Shown: piece by piece, positions 18,131 to 26,779 of the stretch
How the letters are laid out: each line of letters opens with the position of its first letter
Numbering within the stretch: position 1 is the first letter of the stretch
From: Schlesneria sphaerica
GTDB lineage: Bacteria; Planctomycetota; Planctomycetia; Planctomycetales; Planctomycetaceae
Assembly (NCBI RefSeq): GCF_044336245.1
Contig: NZ_CP172346.1
Span: forward strand, 6,510,001-6,574,000
Reading direction: 5' to 3'
DNA length: 64,000 bases
The notes under the pieces: model-generated
Told to the model about the DNA's origin: nothing
Databases searched by the model: none
Seen by the model: only the letters and a program-made list of their open reading frames with translations
Translations under genes and position numbers: made by a program

Positions 18131-18548
18131 ATTTCTTTCAGTTTCAGGGACCCATCGGTCACGCCACGCGGACTGAATCTTTGTCGGACGCTCTCACGAG
18201 ATGCACATGGCTGCTCGTCGGAGCAGTCCTGGCATTGTCGTCACAGAAAAGAAATGTTGCACGGCGGGAGTGTACAACGAATCAACGCTTTTATCCTGCG
18301 TTCGAGCGGCGGAAGGACGCTGGCAGCGACTGACACGTTGAAATCCTGACGATCATTCAATTCGGAAGGTCTCCGTCCGGATCGGAATGGGCGCGCGGGG
18401 AATTTCCCCGCCACTGAGCCGATTGCCGCCGTCGATTGGTTACACTGTTGGGTGGGAGTGGCTCAACGGTTCTTTCTCGCCCCGATCTCGTTATAGAATC
18501 ATTGGTTCAGGATCCGTCCCGTTTTGGTTTCTTTGCTGAGGCAGGTTC
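18131..18548. other. 418-base divergent intergenic region
   Basis: This region separates the divergently transcribed MptG-like gene (minus) and ExbB-like gene (plus), so it must hold both promoters. No open frame is convincing. The only clear structure is the 17-bp inverted repeat at 18395-18411, listed separately. Confidence 0.5.
18395..18411. repeat. 17-bp perfect inverted repeat (possible operator)
   Basis: GCGGGGAA-T-TTCCCCGC is perfectly dyad-symmetric around a single base. It lies about 140 bases upstream of the ExbB-like gene in a divergent promoter region. The compact symmetry suits a dimeric regulator better than a terminator, as no loop of useful size exists. No regulator is known from the sequence. 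Confidence 0.45.
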
Positions 18549-19220
18549 ATGCCAGTGTTGACGTCCGAAACTTCGGCCGAATTGTTAAATCGACTGTCCC
18601 ATCTGTCGACACCCGTTATTGCCTCGGTGGCACTTGTGCATCTGCTGGTGTTCTTCTGGTTGATTGTCTGGTCGCGGCGTGACCTGCGGCGAATGGCTTC
18701 AGATTTCGACCAGTTCACGCGGGAATTGAAGTATCGAAGCATTCTCGATCGGGGATCAAACCTGTCGGATCAGATCGACGCCTTTCTCGCCGACATCAAA
18801 GATGTTCTCGATGATCCTTCCAAGACGACCGAACGGCAGAACCTCTGGCTGCGAATGCGGATCCTCGATGAGGAACGCCGCTATCTTCAGTCACACGCCT
18901 TTGAGACGTGGTACAACATCAGTCGTACCATGATTGAAGCCTATCCCCTGGCAGGAGTGCTGGGAACCGTTCTTGCGATCGGGGCCGGCCTGCAGTCGGG
19001 GCAGTCCAACGCTCAGCAAACCGTCTCGGACATTGTCCGCAATTTCGGTGAGTCGATCTGGTCGACGTTCATGGGACTGTTCTCTGCAATGGTGCTGATG
19101 TTCGTTAACAGTATCGTCGAGACGAAGTTTCGACGCCTGGCCGAGAATCGGGTCCACGTTCGGGAGACGGTAGCGCGAGCCAAGCGGGAATTATCGATCA
19201 CGGCAGGAGCGCGCACATGA
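18549..19220 (+). CDS. MotA/TolQ/ExbB-type proton channel protein
   Basis: A 223-residue membrane protein. There is one transmembrane helix near 22-42 (VIASVALVHLLVFFWLIVWS), a long cytoplasmic loop, and two closely spaced helices. The first is EAYPLAGVLGTVLAIGAGLQ and the second is FGESIWSTFMGLFSAMVLM. These match the conserved pore helices of the ExbB/TolQ family. Such proteins use the proton motive force with an ExbD/TolR partner to drive envelope processes. The stop overlaps the next start by 4 bases (ATGA), so it is co-translated with its ExbD-like partner. Confidence 0.85.
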   Translation: MPVLTSETSAELLNRLSHLSTPVIASVALVHLLVFFWLIVWSRRDLRRMASDFDQFTRELKYRSILDRGSNLSDQIDAFLADIKDVLDDPSKTTERQNLWLRMRILDEERRYLQSHAFETWYNISRTMIEAYPLAGVLGTVLAIGAGLQSGQSNAQQTVSDIVRNFGESIWSTFMGLFSAMVLMFVNSIVETKFRRLAENRVHVRETVARAKRELSITAGART

Positions 19221-19975
19221 TGCACGTTCGCCGCCTGACGCTCCAACTGACCCCCCTGCTTGATCTGATGCTGATCGTGATTTTCGCCCAGTACATGGAA
19301 GTTCGCATCGTCGCCACGCAGGAAGCGGATCGGCTGGCGAAAGTGCGCGAATCGGTCACCGAAGAGAACGCGGCGCTTCGTCAACAGGTCGACCAATGGG
19401 AACTGCAGCAGCGGTCGATTGATCAATCACGACATGACGAACGCGAGCAGCTCGGGCAACTCGTCCGGGAACTGTTCAAGATTCCGGAAGCGACGCTGAC
19501 TAAGTTCCTGCAGCCGCGCAGCAAGAATGAGTCGGGTGGAATCTCACCTGCCGATGTGGCTGATCTCAAAGCGAGGTTTCAACAACTGGCATCATCGCGG
19601 GGCGATGAAATCGTCGATCACCTGCTCACCTTTAACGAGATGCGCAAACAATTCGACGTTTGGGAACTTTATATGCAAGAAGACGGTTCCCTGTTGATTA
19701 CAATCGGACAGGATCGGCAGCGAATCAAGTCGCAGGTCATTGAATCGGCTGAAAACTTTGTCGATACCATCCTGCAGGTCAGCAAGAAGTTTCCGACGAC
19801 GAAAAATAGCGTATTGATGCTGTGCAGCTATGGAAATTGCAGACTTCGCCATCGATTGGCGATGTCGCGTGGCCTGCCTGCCCTCGCCGAACGGTTAAAA
19901 GGGGACGGCGGAAGTACGCAAAAGTTCGATTATGCCGTCTTCGGTTACCGGCCTCAGCCTGAGCTGGGGCGTTGA
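19217..19975 (+). CDS. ExbD/TolR-like protein with periplasmic coiled coil
   Basis: A 252-residue protein. The N-terminal segment LTLQLTPLLDLMLIVIFAQY is the ExbD/TolR-type helix with its conserved Asp at the proton path. A coiled coil follows (about residues 35-95), then a C-terminal domain (for example SLLITIGQDRQRIK and NSVLMLCSYGNCRLRHRLAM). The C-terminal layout differs from standard short ExbD (about 140 aa) and may bind peptidoglycan or another envelope part, which is inference. It is translationally coupled to the ExbB-like gene. Confidence 0.78.
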   Translation: MMHVRRLTLQLTPLLDLMLIVIFAQYMEVRIVATQEADRLAKVRESVTEENAALRQQVDQWELQQRSIDQSRHDEREQLGQLVRELFKIPEATLTKFLQPRSKNESGGISPADVADLKARFQQLASSRGDEIVDHLLTFNEMRKQFDVWELYMQEDGSLLITIGQDRQRIKSQVIESAENFVDTILQVSKKFPTTKNSVLMLCSYGNCRLRHRLAMSRGLPALAERLKGDGGSTQKFDYAVFGYRPQPELGR

Positions 19976-20013
19976 CTAGTGAACTATACGATCCTTACGA
20001 AAGGTCGAATCCA

Positions 20014-20505
20014 ATGTCGGGAAAATCACGCGGAGGATTGTTCCGCACGCGGAACATACTGGGGGCTGCCTTGCTGGTGGGCCTGGGTGTGGGGCTTTAC
20101 CTCGGCAAATGGGGGTTGGGAACCGGGGGAAGTGACGGCTGGGGAACCGGGGGCGGCGAGACTCACGTCAGTGTGAACTCTGACGGCGTCGTCAATCCAC
20201 CACAAACCCTCAAGTCAGAAGTCCCTGCGCGCGTCTACCCTGTCACGGACGTCGTTCGCGTGGTGATCGACGAAGACAGTTACCTGCTACGGCAGGAAAG
20301 TGACGGGTCGAAAGATGTACCGATTACACTTCCGGAACTGATCAAACTGGTCGAGCAGGCGAAGGGGGATGCTGACGGGCTACGAGTGCGAATCTATGAA
20401 AATATGACGGCACGCGCTGAGGCTGAGGAAAATCTGAAACAGGAATTGTCGAAGGCAGGGGTACCGGACGCTTCGATCTTCTGGGTCCCGATCACCGCGG
20501 AATAA
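20014..20505 (+). CDS. Membrane-anchored protein with ExbD-like periplasmic fold
   Basis: A 163-residue protein. I chose the ATG at 20014 because it has AAAGG about 10 bases upstream, but a TTG at 19972 overlapping the previous stop (TTGA) is also possible. One membrane helix (NILGAALLVGLGVGLYLG) is followed by a glycine-rich linker. The C-terminal domain has a beta-alpha-beta order (VVRVVIDEDSYLL, LPELIKLVEQAK, LRVRIYENM, then a helix ending in AGV), like the ExbD/TolR periplasmic domain. It probably forms the third part of the ExbB-ExbD unit. That role is inferred from fold and place. Confidence 0.65.
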   Translation: MSGKSRGGLFRTRNILGAALLVGLGVGLYLGKWGLGTGGSDGWGTGGGETHVSVNSDGVVNPPQTLKSEVPARVYPVTDVVRVVIDEDSYLLRQESDGSKDVPITLPELIKLVEQAKGDADGLRVRIYENMTARAEAEENLKQELSKAGVPDASIFWVPITAE

Positions 20506-20586
20506 TCGGATCCAGTCCCGCAGGGGGAGCCGCTGCGGAACTGTTCCATTCGATCGTCTTGTCACTTTCTCGGGCTGAAAGTCTGC

Positions 20587-21819
20587 ATGAACCGGGTCAT
20601 CTCTCTCTCCGTGCTGTTTGCGTTGATCCTGCTACTGGGCGGAATGCTGTTTCATGTCATAGCACCTTTCATCCTCCCACTGTTCCTGGCTGCTGTGCTG
20701 GCCGTCATCTGTCAGCCGATGCAGGCGTATTTCCAGCGTAAGTGTGGTGAACGCCGTTCGCTGGCAGCCGCGTTGACGACCTGCGCCGTGGTGGCGCTGG
20801 TTGTGGTACCGCTCGTGATTGGGACGTTCTTCTCTGCCGTGCAGCTTTATTCGCTGGCAGAGCAGCATCTGGACGGTGACTGGCACCGCAGCCTTGATTT
20901 GCTGTGGACCCGTACGGTCACTCCGGCCATCGAACGATTGGAACCCATCGTTCCTGGGGGCTTGTCGGAGGAACGTATTGATACCTGGAAACGCCAGTTT
21001 GGCGAGAGCATGCAGTCACTGGCGCGGCAACTGGCCGGACGCACCTTCCAGTATGCTTCGTCGACGGTGGGAATGTTTGTATCTTTGACTGTGGCGGCGG
21101 GGATTTTTATTACCGCCCTTTATTATTTCCTTGCCGACGGGCCGTTATTGATTGCAGCCGCAGAGGAACTGATTCCGGTTCCGGCAGATCATCAGCGCCG
21201 GTTGCGCGAGCGGTTCTCGAGCGTGGTACGAGCGGTCGTTACCGCCACGTTTCTTGCAGCGTTAATTCAAGGATTCGCTACTGCGATCGCGATTAACTTC
21301 TGCGGGATCGGCCATTTCTGGGTCTTCCTGGCAGTCGCCACGGTCGCGTCGGTCGTACCGCTGGTGGGAGCCTGGATTGTATGGGTCCCCTGTGCAGTCT
21401 GGCTGGGGCTGCAAGGCAATTGGATGGCTGCTTCGCTGTTGACGTTCTGGGGTGTCTGCATCGTCAGCATGCTCGACAATATCGTCAAAATCTACGTTCT
21501 ACAGAATGATACCGACCTGCACCCGCTGCTGGCGTTTCTGAGCGTGGTGGGGGCCCTTCAGGTACTTGGACTGTGGGGAATCTTCATCGGCCCCATCGTG
21601 GCGTCCTGCCTGTTCGCATTAATTCACATGTTCAATGCCGAGCTGAAGGAACTCGTGCAGCAAGGGAATAGCCAGGCGAACCCTGAACCTCCCACTCCGC
21701 TGCCATCGCAAACCGGAGCGGTCATCGACGCGGCCGTCCCGGTTCCCGTAGTGGCGACACCCTCTTCGAACCCATCTCACTCCGGTGGATCCGGCGTCAA
21801 GTCGAAGCGTCGCAAGTGA
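20587..21819 (+). CDS. AI-2E family transporter (PerM/TqsA-like permease)
   Basis: A 410-residue polytopic protein of the AI-2E transporter family. Hydrophobic helices open the protein (VISLSVLFALILLLGGMLFH and IAPFILPLFLAAVLAVI). A long hydrophilic domain follows at ~110-160, then helices including FWVFLAVATVASVVPLVGAW and the late GALQVLGLWGIFIGPIVASC, which carry the family's conserved glycine/proline pattern. Members export small molecules or act in ion antiport, and the substrate here is unknown. The C-terminal 45 residues are a Pro/Ser-rich basic tail. It follows the ExbD-like gene by 81 bases. Confidence 0.85.
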   Translation: MNRVISLSVLFALILLLGGMLFHVIAPFILPLFLAAVLAVICQPMQAYFQRKCGERRSLAAALTTCAVVALVVVPLVIGTFFSAVQLYSLAEQHLDGDWHRSLDLLWTRTVTPAIERLEPIVPGGLSEERIDTWKRQFGESMQSLARQLAGRTFQYASSTVGMFVSLTVAAGIFITALYYFLADGPLLIAAAEELIPVPADHQRRLRERFSSVVRAVVTATFLAALIQGFATAIAINFCGIGHFWVFLAVATVASVVPLVGAWIVWVPCAVWLGLQGNWMAASLLTFWGVCIVSMLDNIVKIYVLQNDTDLHPLLAFLSVVGALQVLGLWGIFIGPIVASCLFALIHMFNAELKELVQQGNSQANPEPPTPLPSQTGAVIDAAVPVPVVATPSSNPSHSGGSGVKSKRRK

Positions 21820-21824
21820 GATGA

Positions 21825-23744
21825 TCAGGGAGGAGGAAGAATCGTATCGATGTCGACGATCTGGCCTCGATTGTTCTCGCCCAAAGAGGCCAGCAGTCGA
21901 CGAATGAGTTGTTCAGCCTCAGTTTTTTCGATCAACCAGCGGTCTCGGGCCGCCAGCCAGTTCGCCTGACTTGAAGACGATTCCTGTTCGGATTGCTTCA
22001 GTCGTTCTTCACCCTGCCGCAGTTCTTCGTCCCGGGCTTCGAACCACGCCGTGAGCTTCTGTCGTTCCTGAACGAATTCCTGCTGCTGGCGCTCGAACTT
22101 CGTCTGCGTTTCCTGCAGTTCGCGACGCTGCTCCTGCAAGGTTTCGTACATCTGCTGATAGTAGCCCGAGAGCGAAACGCGGACTTGTTCGACGCGTTGA
22201 CGTGCTTCTTCCTGACTGACGACCTCTGTCAGTTGTGCCCAGGCTTCCTCGACAGCCAGTCTCATTTCGAGCGTGGCGCGATGGGTCTCTTCGAGTTCAG
22301 CTCTTAGTTTGTCGAGACGGGCGCGTCGACTTTCCATCCCTTCACTGCGCTCGGCCAGGGCGTCCAGTTGGCGTCGGATTTCCGCCTGCTGCAGCTGACG
22401 TTCCTGTTCCCAGGCGTCCCGTTCGGCCTGAAAATTTTGGCGGTCGAGTTCCGCCGTACTGCTGAGTGCCTGTCGAGTTCGATTAAATGTCTCGTATTCG
22501 CGGTCGATGGACTTCTCACGTTCGTCGATCGACGAACGGTACAGGTCGATCTGCCTGAGTCGCATCACCAGCAGCATGCTCGTTTCTTCCAGACGCGTCA
22601 TTTCGACCTGTCGCTCGTGACGATAGTCGTTCTGGGCACGTTCGAAGTCAGCACGTGACTTATCGAGATGTTCCTGCTGGAAGCGAATTCGATTTTCGAC
22701 CAGTGTTCTTTCGCGGGCCAGCTCTTCCTGCTGGAGTGTCAACGTTTTCTGTTGTTGCTCAACCGAATTCAACAACTCACTTCGTTCCGCGTGAAGTGCT
22801 TCGGCATGCTGCTGCCGCATTTTTGTGAGTTCGATTGAGAGTGCTTCGCGAGCGGCGAGAAACTCGGCATTGGCGCTCTGGACCGTCGCTTCGAGCAGAG
22901 ACTTTTCACGGTCAAACTCGTTCTTTTCCAGTTCGCGGGCTCTCAGCCACGCCTCTTTTTCCTGTTGGAACGCTTCATTTCGCTGTTCCCATTCTGTCGT
23001 TAAAGACTTCCACAGGTTTTCACGTTCCGTTTGCAGGGTGCGCGCATTCGCGACGCTCAACTCTTCCCGCGCCCGCTCAACTTCGTCCTTCAGCAATTGC
23101 AGTCGGTCCGCTTCTTCCTTGAGAGACTGCTTAATCTGCTCGATCTGTGCCCGTTCTCCGTTCAGTCCTGCGAGAACTTCCTGATGAATCGTCTGCCGAC
23201 GCTGGTAAAGCTGAACTTGAAGCAATTGCAGCGACTCGCGCCCCGATTCCAGCTCGCGGATCCGGTCTTCCAGTTCGGCCGTGCGCTGTGCGAACGAGGC
23301 TTCGATGGTGTCCTGCTGGGCCCTTCGCGCATCGAGTTCGGCACGTTCTTCAGTGATTTCATGCAGCAGCCGCTGACGTTCCTCTTCGAGGACACTCTGC
23401 CGTTCACGCAGCTCGTTATCCCGCTGCATCAGGTCGGTCAATTCGGACTGAATCTGCTGCTGCAGTCGCTGTGCGAGCTGGCTGACTCCCGGCAGATCAC
23501 CGACTTCGATGCTTGTTGCCCGGGACGGCGTTTCGGAAGCAGGAGCACCGGGTACCGAGAGCCCTCGATGCTCAATGACGTCAACATCCGGTTCGTCAGC
23601 AGGGATTCGAACGGTCGTCGTGGGGGCTGCCGAGATATGGGGGCCATCGATTCGCAGGCCATTCGCAAGTAATGCGGGCCGTTGCGAGTCGGGGGACCGG
23701 CGCAAAGAGAGATGGTCCTGACCATCCTTGACTCGCTCGTTCAT
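21825..23744 (-). CDS. Long coiled-coil protein of unknown function
   Basis: A 639-residue protein. The first ~85 residues are disordered and Pro/Ser/Asp-rich. From ~85 to ~620 it is almost continuous Glu/Gln/Arg/Leu heptad sequence (for example QRLLHEITEERAELDARRAQ), so it should form a very long coiled coil. No membrane segment, ATPase motif or catalytic site was seen. Its stop lies 5 bases from the stop of the convergent permease gene. It could be a scaffold or cytoskeletal filament, but nothing in the context decides this. Confidence 0.75.
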   Translation of the reverse strand: MNERVKDGQDHLSLRRSPDSQRPALLANGLRIDGPHISAAPTTTVRIPADEPDVDVIEHRGLSVPGAPASETPSRATSIEVGDLPGVSQLAQRLQQQIQSELTDLMQRDNELRERQSVLEEERQRLLHEITEERAELDARRAQQDTIEASFAQRTAELEDRIRELESGRESLQLLQVQLYQRRQTIHQEVLAGLNGERAQIEQIKQSLKEEADRLQLLKDEVERAREELSVANARTLQTERENLWKSLTTEWEQRNEAFQQEKEAWLRARELEKNEFDREKSLLEATVQSANAEFLAAREALSIELTKMRQQHAEALHAERSELLNSVEQQQKTLTLQQEELARERTLVENRIRFQQEHLDKSRADFERAQNDYRHERQVEMTRLEETSMLLVMRLRQIDLYRSSIDEREKSIDREYETFNRTRQALSSTAELDRQNFQAERDAWEQERQLQQAEIRRQLDALAERSEGMESRRARLDKLRAELEETHRATLEMRLAVEEAWAQLTEVVSQEEARQRVEQVRVSLSGYYQQMYETLQEQRRELQETQTKFERQQQEFVQERQKLTAWFEARDEELRQGEERLKQSEQESSSSQANWLAARDRWLIEKTEAEQLIRRLLASLGENNRGQIVDIDTILPPP

Positions 23745-23962
23745 ACGGGAATCCTTTCCCAGACTTGCGTGTTACATCACAACGCAACCACACAAGCGAT
23801 CAAACTACTGAGGCGACTGATAAGTTTTTCTACTGAAACGGGCTCGTTGGTCAGACATGCTGGCCAGCGGGGCTGGCGGCAATGGCTGACCGGAACCGGC
23901 TGGCCAATCCCGCAATCGATCCGTCTGTTGGGGATTGGTCCAGTTGATCCGACAGCAATCTC

Positions 23963-24289
23963 TTAGAGGTGCTTATCGATTGCGGCGCTGAGCCTTGACT
24001 TGGGAGTCACACCGACGAATCGATCGACGATCTGACCATTTTTGAACACGATGACAGTCGGGATCGAGCTGACGCCGTATTCGCTGGCGACGTCCTGATT
24101 GTCGTCGATGTTGACCTTACCGATCTTGGCACGGCCGGAATAGTCCTTGGCGAGTTCTTCGATGGTGGGGCCGAGCATTTTGCAGGGACCGCACCAGGGA
24201 GCCCAGAAGTCAACCAGAACGGGTTCCTTGCTGTTGATCACATCGGACTGGAATCCTGCATCGGAGAATTCCGCTACATTGCCTGCCAT
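23963..24289 (-). CDS. trxA: Thioredoxin
   Basis: A 108-residue thioredoxin of standard length. The active site WCGPC is at residues 32-36 within FWAPWCGPCKMLGP, the cis-proline region (SIPTVIVFKNG) is intact, and it ends with a helix. The ATG at 24289 has GAGAGGAAA upstream, which decides against an extended frame to 24334. It reduces disulfides in the cytoplasm. It lies downstream of the encapsulin-desulfurase operon on the same strand but 260 bases away with hairpins between, so it is probably transcribed separately. Confidence 0.95.
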   Translation of the reverse strand: MAGNVAEFSDAGFQSDVINSKEPVLVDFWAPWCGPCKMLGPTIEELAKDYSGRAKIGKVNIDDNQDVASEYGVSSIPTVIVFKNGQIVDRFVGVTPKSRLSAAIDKHL

Positions 24290-24465
24290 GATTTTCCTCT
24301 CGGATCGAATAAACCGCGCAAATGTTCTGAACACGGGATTATAGACAAATGCCGGATTGGGTCAATTTGGATACGCGGGCCGTCTCAGCGGCCCATCCCC
24401 CCCGTAGCCGACTTCTTTCATTCTCGGCAAAAAGCCGCTTTGGAGTTGCGTCTACAATACAAGGC

Positions 24466-24506
24466 GGGGCCTGAAAACCCGGATCAGCTTGGCAATTTCG
24501 GGCCCC
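24466..24506 (-). terminator. Hairpin after the desulfurase gene
   Basis: GGGGCCTGAAA (24466-24476) pairs with TTTCGGGCCCC (24496-24506), an 11-bp stem with one T-G wobble. It lies 45 bases past the cysteine desulfurase stop. There is no strong U-run on the minus strand, so termination efficiency is unclear. Two smaller hairpins follow at 24425-24437 and 24377-24394, before trxA. Confidence 0.5.
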
Positions 24507-24550
24507 GGTTTTTGTCGCGGAATTTAACGATGCTAACGGACTCTCCGTCG

Positions 24551-26725
24551 TTAATGACGCTGTCGCGCTCCGTAGGTGCCGTATGCCCCTTGTGAAAAGT
24601 TGATCGATCGAGAACTGATCCGTTTCACCGAACTGACCAGATGATCAATTTCCTCAGTGGTGTTGTAGAAAGCGAACGAAGGGCGAACTGTCGCGTCCAG
24701 TCCATAGCGTCGCAGCGATGGCTGTGAGCAGTGGTGGCCGGCCCGAACGGCAATTCCTTCCAGATCCAGCAGCTTGCCAACCTCTTCTGTACGGAAATCC
24801 TTCAGCACAAAAGAGATAACACTCACCTTTTCACGGGCCTGTCCCACAATGCGCACGCCGTCGATCGGCAGCAACCGCTCGGTGGCGTAGTGCAGCAGGT
24901 GATGTTCGTACTTCCCGATGTTGTGTAGACCCAGACTCTGGACATAGTCGAGAGCGGCCCCCAGTCCGACGACGTCCGCGATATTCGGCGTGCCTGCTTC
25001 GAACTTGTTGGGGGGGGCCGAATAGGACGTTTCTTCGAACGTCACATTCTTGATCATGTTGCCTCCTCCCTGCCAGGGGGGCATGATCTCCTGCACCTCC
25101 TGCCGGGCGTAGACGGCTCCGATCCCCGTGGGGCCGAAAATCTTATGTCCCGAAAAGACGAAGAAGTCGCACCCGATTTCCTGGACATTCACGGGAATGT
25201 GAGAAACCGACTGAGCTCCGTCAATCAGCACACGGGCACCGTACCGCTTCGCCATCTGCGTCATTTCGGCAACAGGAAGTATCGTTCCCAGGCTGTTTGA
25301 CGCCTGCGTGAGAGCCACGAACTTCGTCTTCGGGCCCAGCAGCGCCTGGTACTCTTCCAGAATCACTTCCCCACGGTCATTCACCGGGATGACCCGCAGG
25401 ACGGCCCCCTTCTCTTTCGCCACCATCTGCCAGGGAACAATGTTCGCATGATGTTCGAGCATCGACATCACGATCTCATCACCCGGCTGCAGGAACTTTC
25501 GTCCGTAGGTCTGGGCGATCAGGTTCACCCCTTCGGTCGTTCCACGCACAAAGATAATTTCCTTGGACGAAGCGGCACCCAGGAACTGATGGACCTTATC
25601 ACGTACTCCTTCGAATGCATCGGTCGAGCGGGCCGCCAGCGAATGGGCGGCACGGTGAATGTTCGAATTATCATGAGCGTAGTAATACGAGATCGCGTCG
25701 ATCACCTGCTGAGGTTTCTGCGTCGTCGCCGCGTTGTCGAACCAGGCCAGCTGCTTGCCGTGAACTCGCTGATGTAAAGCAGGAAAGTCACGTCGAATCG
25801 ACGGCAGATCAAACGGCCGGGCTCCCGAGAGGGGGGGCTGAGGCAATTGAGGGGGCGTCAGGATCTGTTTTAGAAACGAAATTCCAGGCGAGCCGGGGCA
25901 GAACCCATGGTCCACTTCGGGGACCGGATTCCGGATCTGGTTCACAAAATTGCGGAGTCCGTCCGGAGAGATATCAGCAACCTGATGCAGTCCACCGCTG
26001 TATCCGGTAACGGACTGTCCTGGTACCGAGTGCAAATCCTGGGGAACGCCGTGCGGTGCGTGCCCCTGCACATCGGATGGAGCGTACCTCTCATCGCTAC
26101 GGGCGCTGATCCCCGGGTGATGCGGAATACCCCCTTGAGCCGGCAGGCTCGAAGTCGGGAAGTAAGACGATCCGGTCTGGAACTGTTCAGGCGAGAACGG
26201 CCCCCCCCCGTTATGAGGTGTGTTCGACACGTAGCCAGGGGCTGAGGTCGAGTGGGGCACCGAAGTCAATGCGTCGGTGAGATGCGAACCCGAGGAATAA
26301 GGAGCGGGACGCTGGGGCAACGAGACGGGGGCGGCGGTGTGGTGTGAACCGGAGAGGAACGGTCCGGACCCATAAGGGACCGCCGCTTGCGATGTCGTAA
26401 AATGAGCGGTCGACAGATGCGGCGTCGATTCGCTGGGGACGGACGCATACGGGTTCGTCGCAGCTGATCCTGATGAATACCCGTTCTGATGCTGTCCGGC
26501 AGCCGGATAAGCCCCTGCGGGGTATTGTCCGGTGGCAAACGGCACCGCTTCCTGAGGAAAGGACGAGTACGGCACAGACTCGTGCGGGACGGACCCGTAT
26601 GGCGGCGTTCCGGTCGGGAAGGAAGGTCCGTACGGTGCTGAATTCGGAATTCCGTCAGGCTGCGGAACGCCGTTGAATAATTGCGTCGCGATCTGGGCAA
26701 TCAGATCGGGGGTGACTTCGTTCAT
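24551..26725 (-). CDS. SufS-type cysteine desulfurase with 300-residue encapsulin cargo extension
   Basis: A 724-residue protein. Residues ~305-705 are a class V, SufS-like PLP enzyme: DNAATTQKP near 330, PLP lysine K528 in FSGHKIF, and catalytic C666 in RAGHHCSQPS. It would convert cysteine to alanine and move persulfide sulfur. Residues 1-304 are unlike any SufS. They begin with an amphipathic helix (TPDLIAQIATQLFN), continue as a Pro/Ser/Tyr/Gly/His-rich disordered region with loose SVPxES/YSSGS repeats, and end with a second short helix (ISPDGLRNFVNQIRN). In Family 2 encapsulins a disordered N-terminal extension of this kind targets the desulfurase into the shell. The gene follows shell 2 by 54 bases. 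Confidence 0.92.
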   Translation of the reverse strand: MNEVTPDLIAQIATQLFNGVPQPDGIPNSAPYGPSFPTGTPPYGSVPHESVPYSSFPQEAVPFATGQYPAGAYPAAGQHQNGYSSGSAATNPYASVPSESTPHLSTAHFTTSQAAVPYGSGPFLSGSHHTAAPVSLPQRPAPYSSGSHLTDALTSVPHSTSAPGYVSNTPHNGGGPFSPEQFQTGSSYFPTSSLPAQGGIPHHPGISARSDERYAPSDVQGHAPHGVPQDLHSVPGQSVTGYSGGLHQVADISPDGLRNFVNQIRNPVPEVDHGFCPGSPGISFLKQILTPPQLPQPPLSGARPFDLPSIRRDFPALHQRVHGKQLAWFDNAATTQKPQQVIDAISYYYAHDNSNIHRAAHSLAARSTDAFEGVRDKVHQFLGAASSKEIIFVRGTTEGVNLIAQTYGRKFLQPGDEIVMSMLEHHANIVPWQMVAKEKGAVLRVIPVNDRGEVILEEYQALLGPKTKFVALTQASNSLGTILPVAEMTQMAKRYGARVLIDGAQSVSHIPVNVQEIGCDFFVFSGHKIFGPTGIGAVYARQEVQEIMPPWQGGGNMIKNVTFEETSYSAPPNKFEAGTPNIADVVGLGAALDYVQSLGLHNIGKYEHHLLHYATERLLPIDGVRIVGQAREKVSVISFVLKDFRTEEVGKLLDLEGIAVRAGHHCSQPSLRRYGLDATVRPSFAFYNTTEEIDHLVSSVKRISSRSINFSQGAYGTYGARQRH

Positions 26726-26779
26726 GTCTGTGCCTTTGGCTCGATGTTTCCGAAACAGTGCATCTGACCTGTTTCTACC

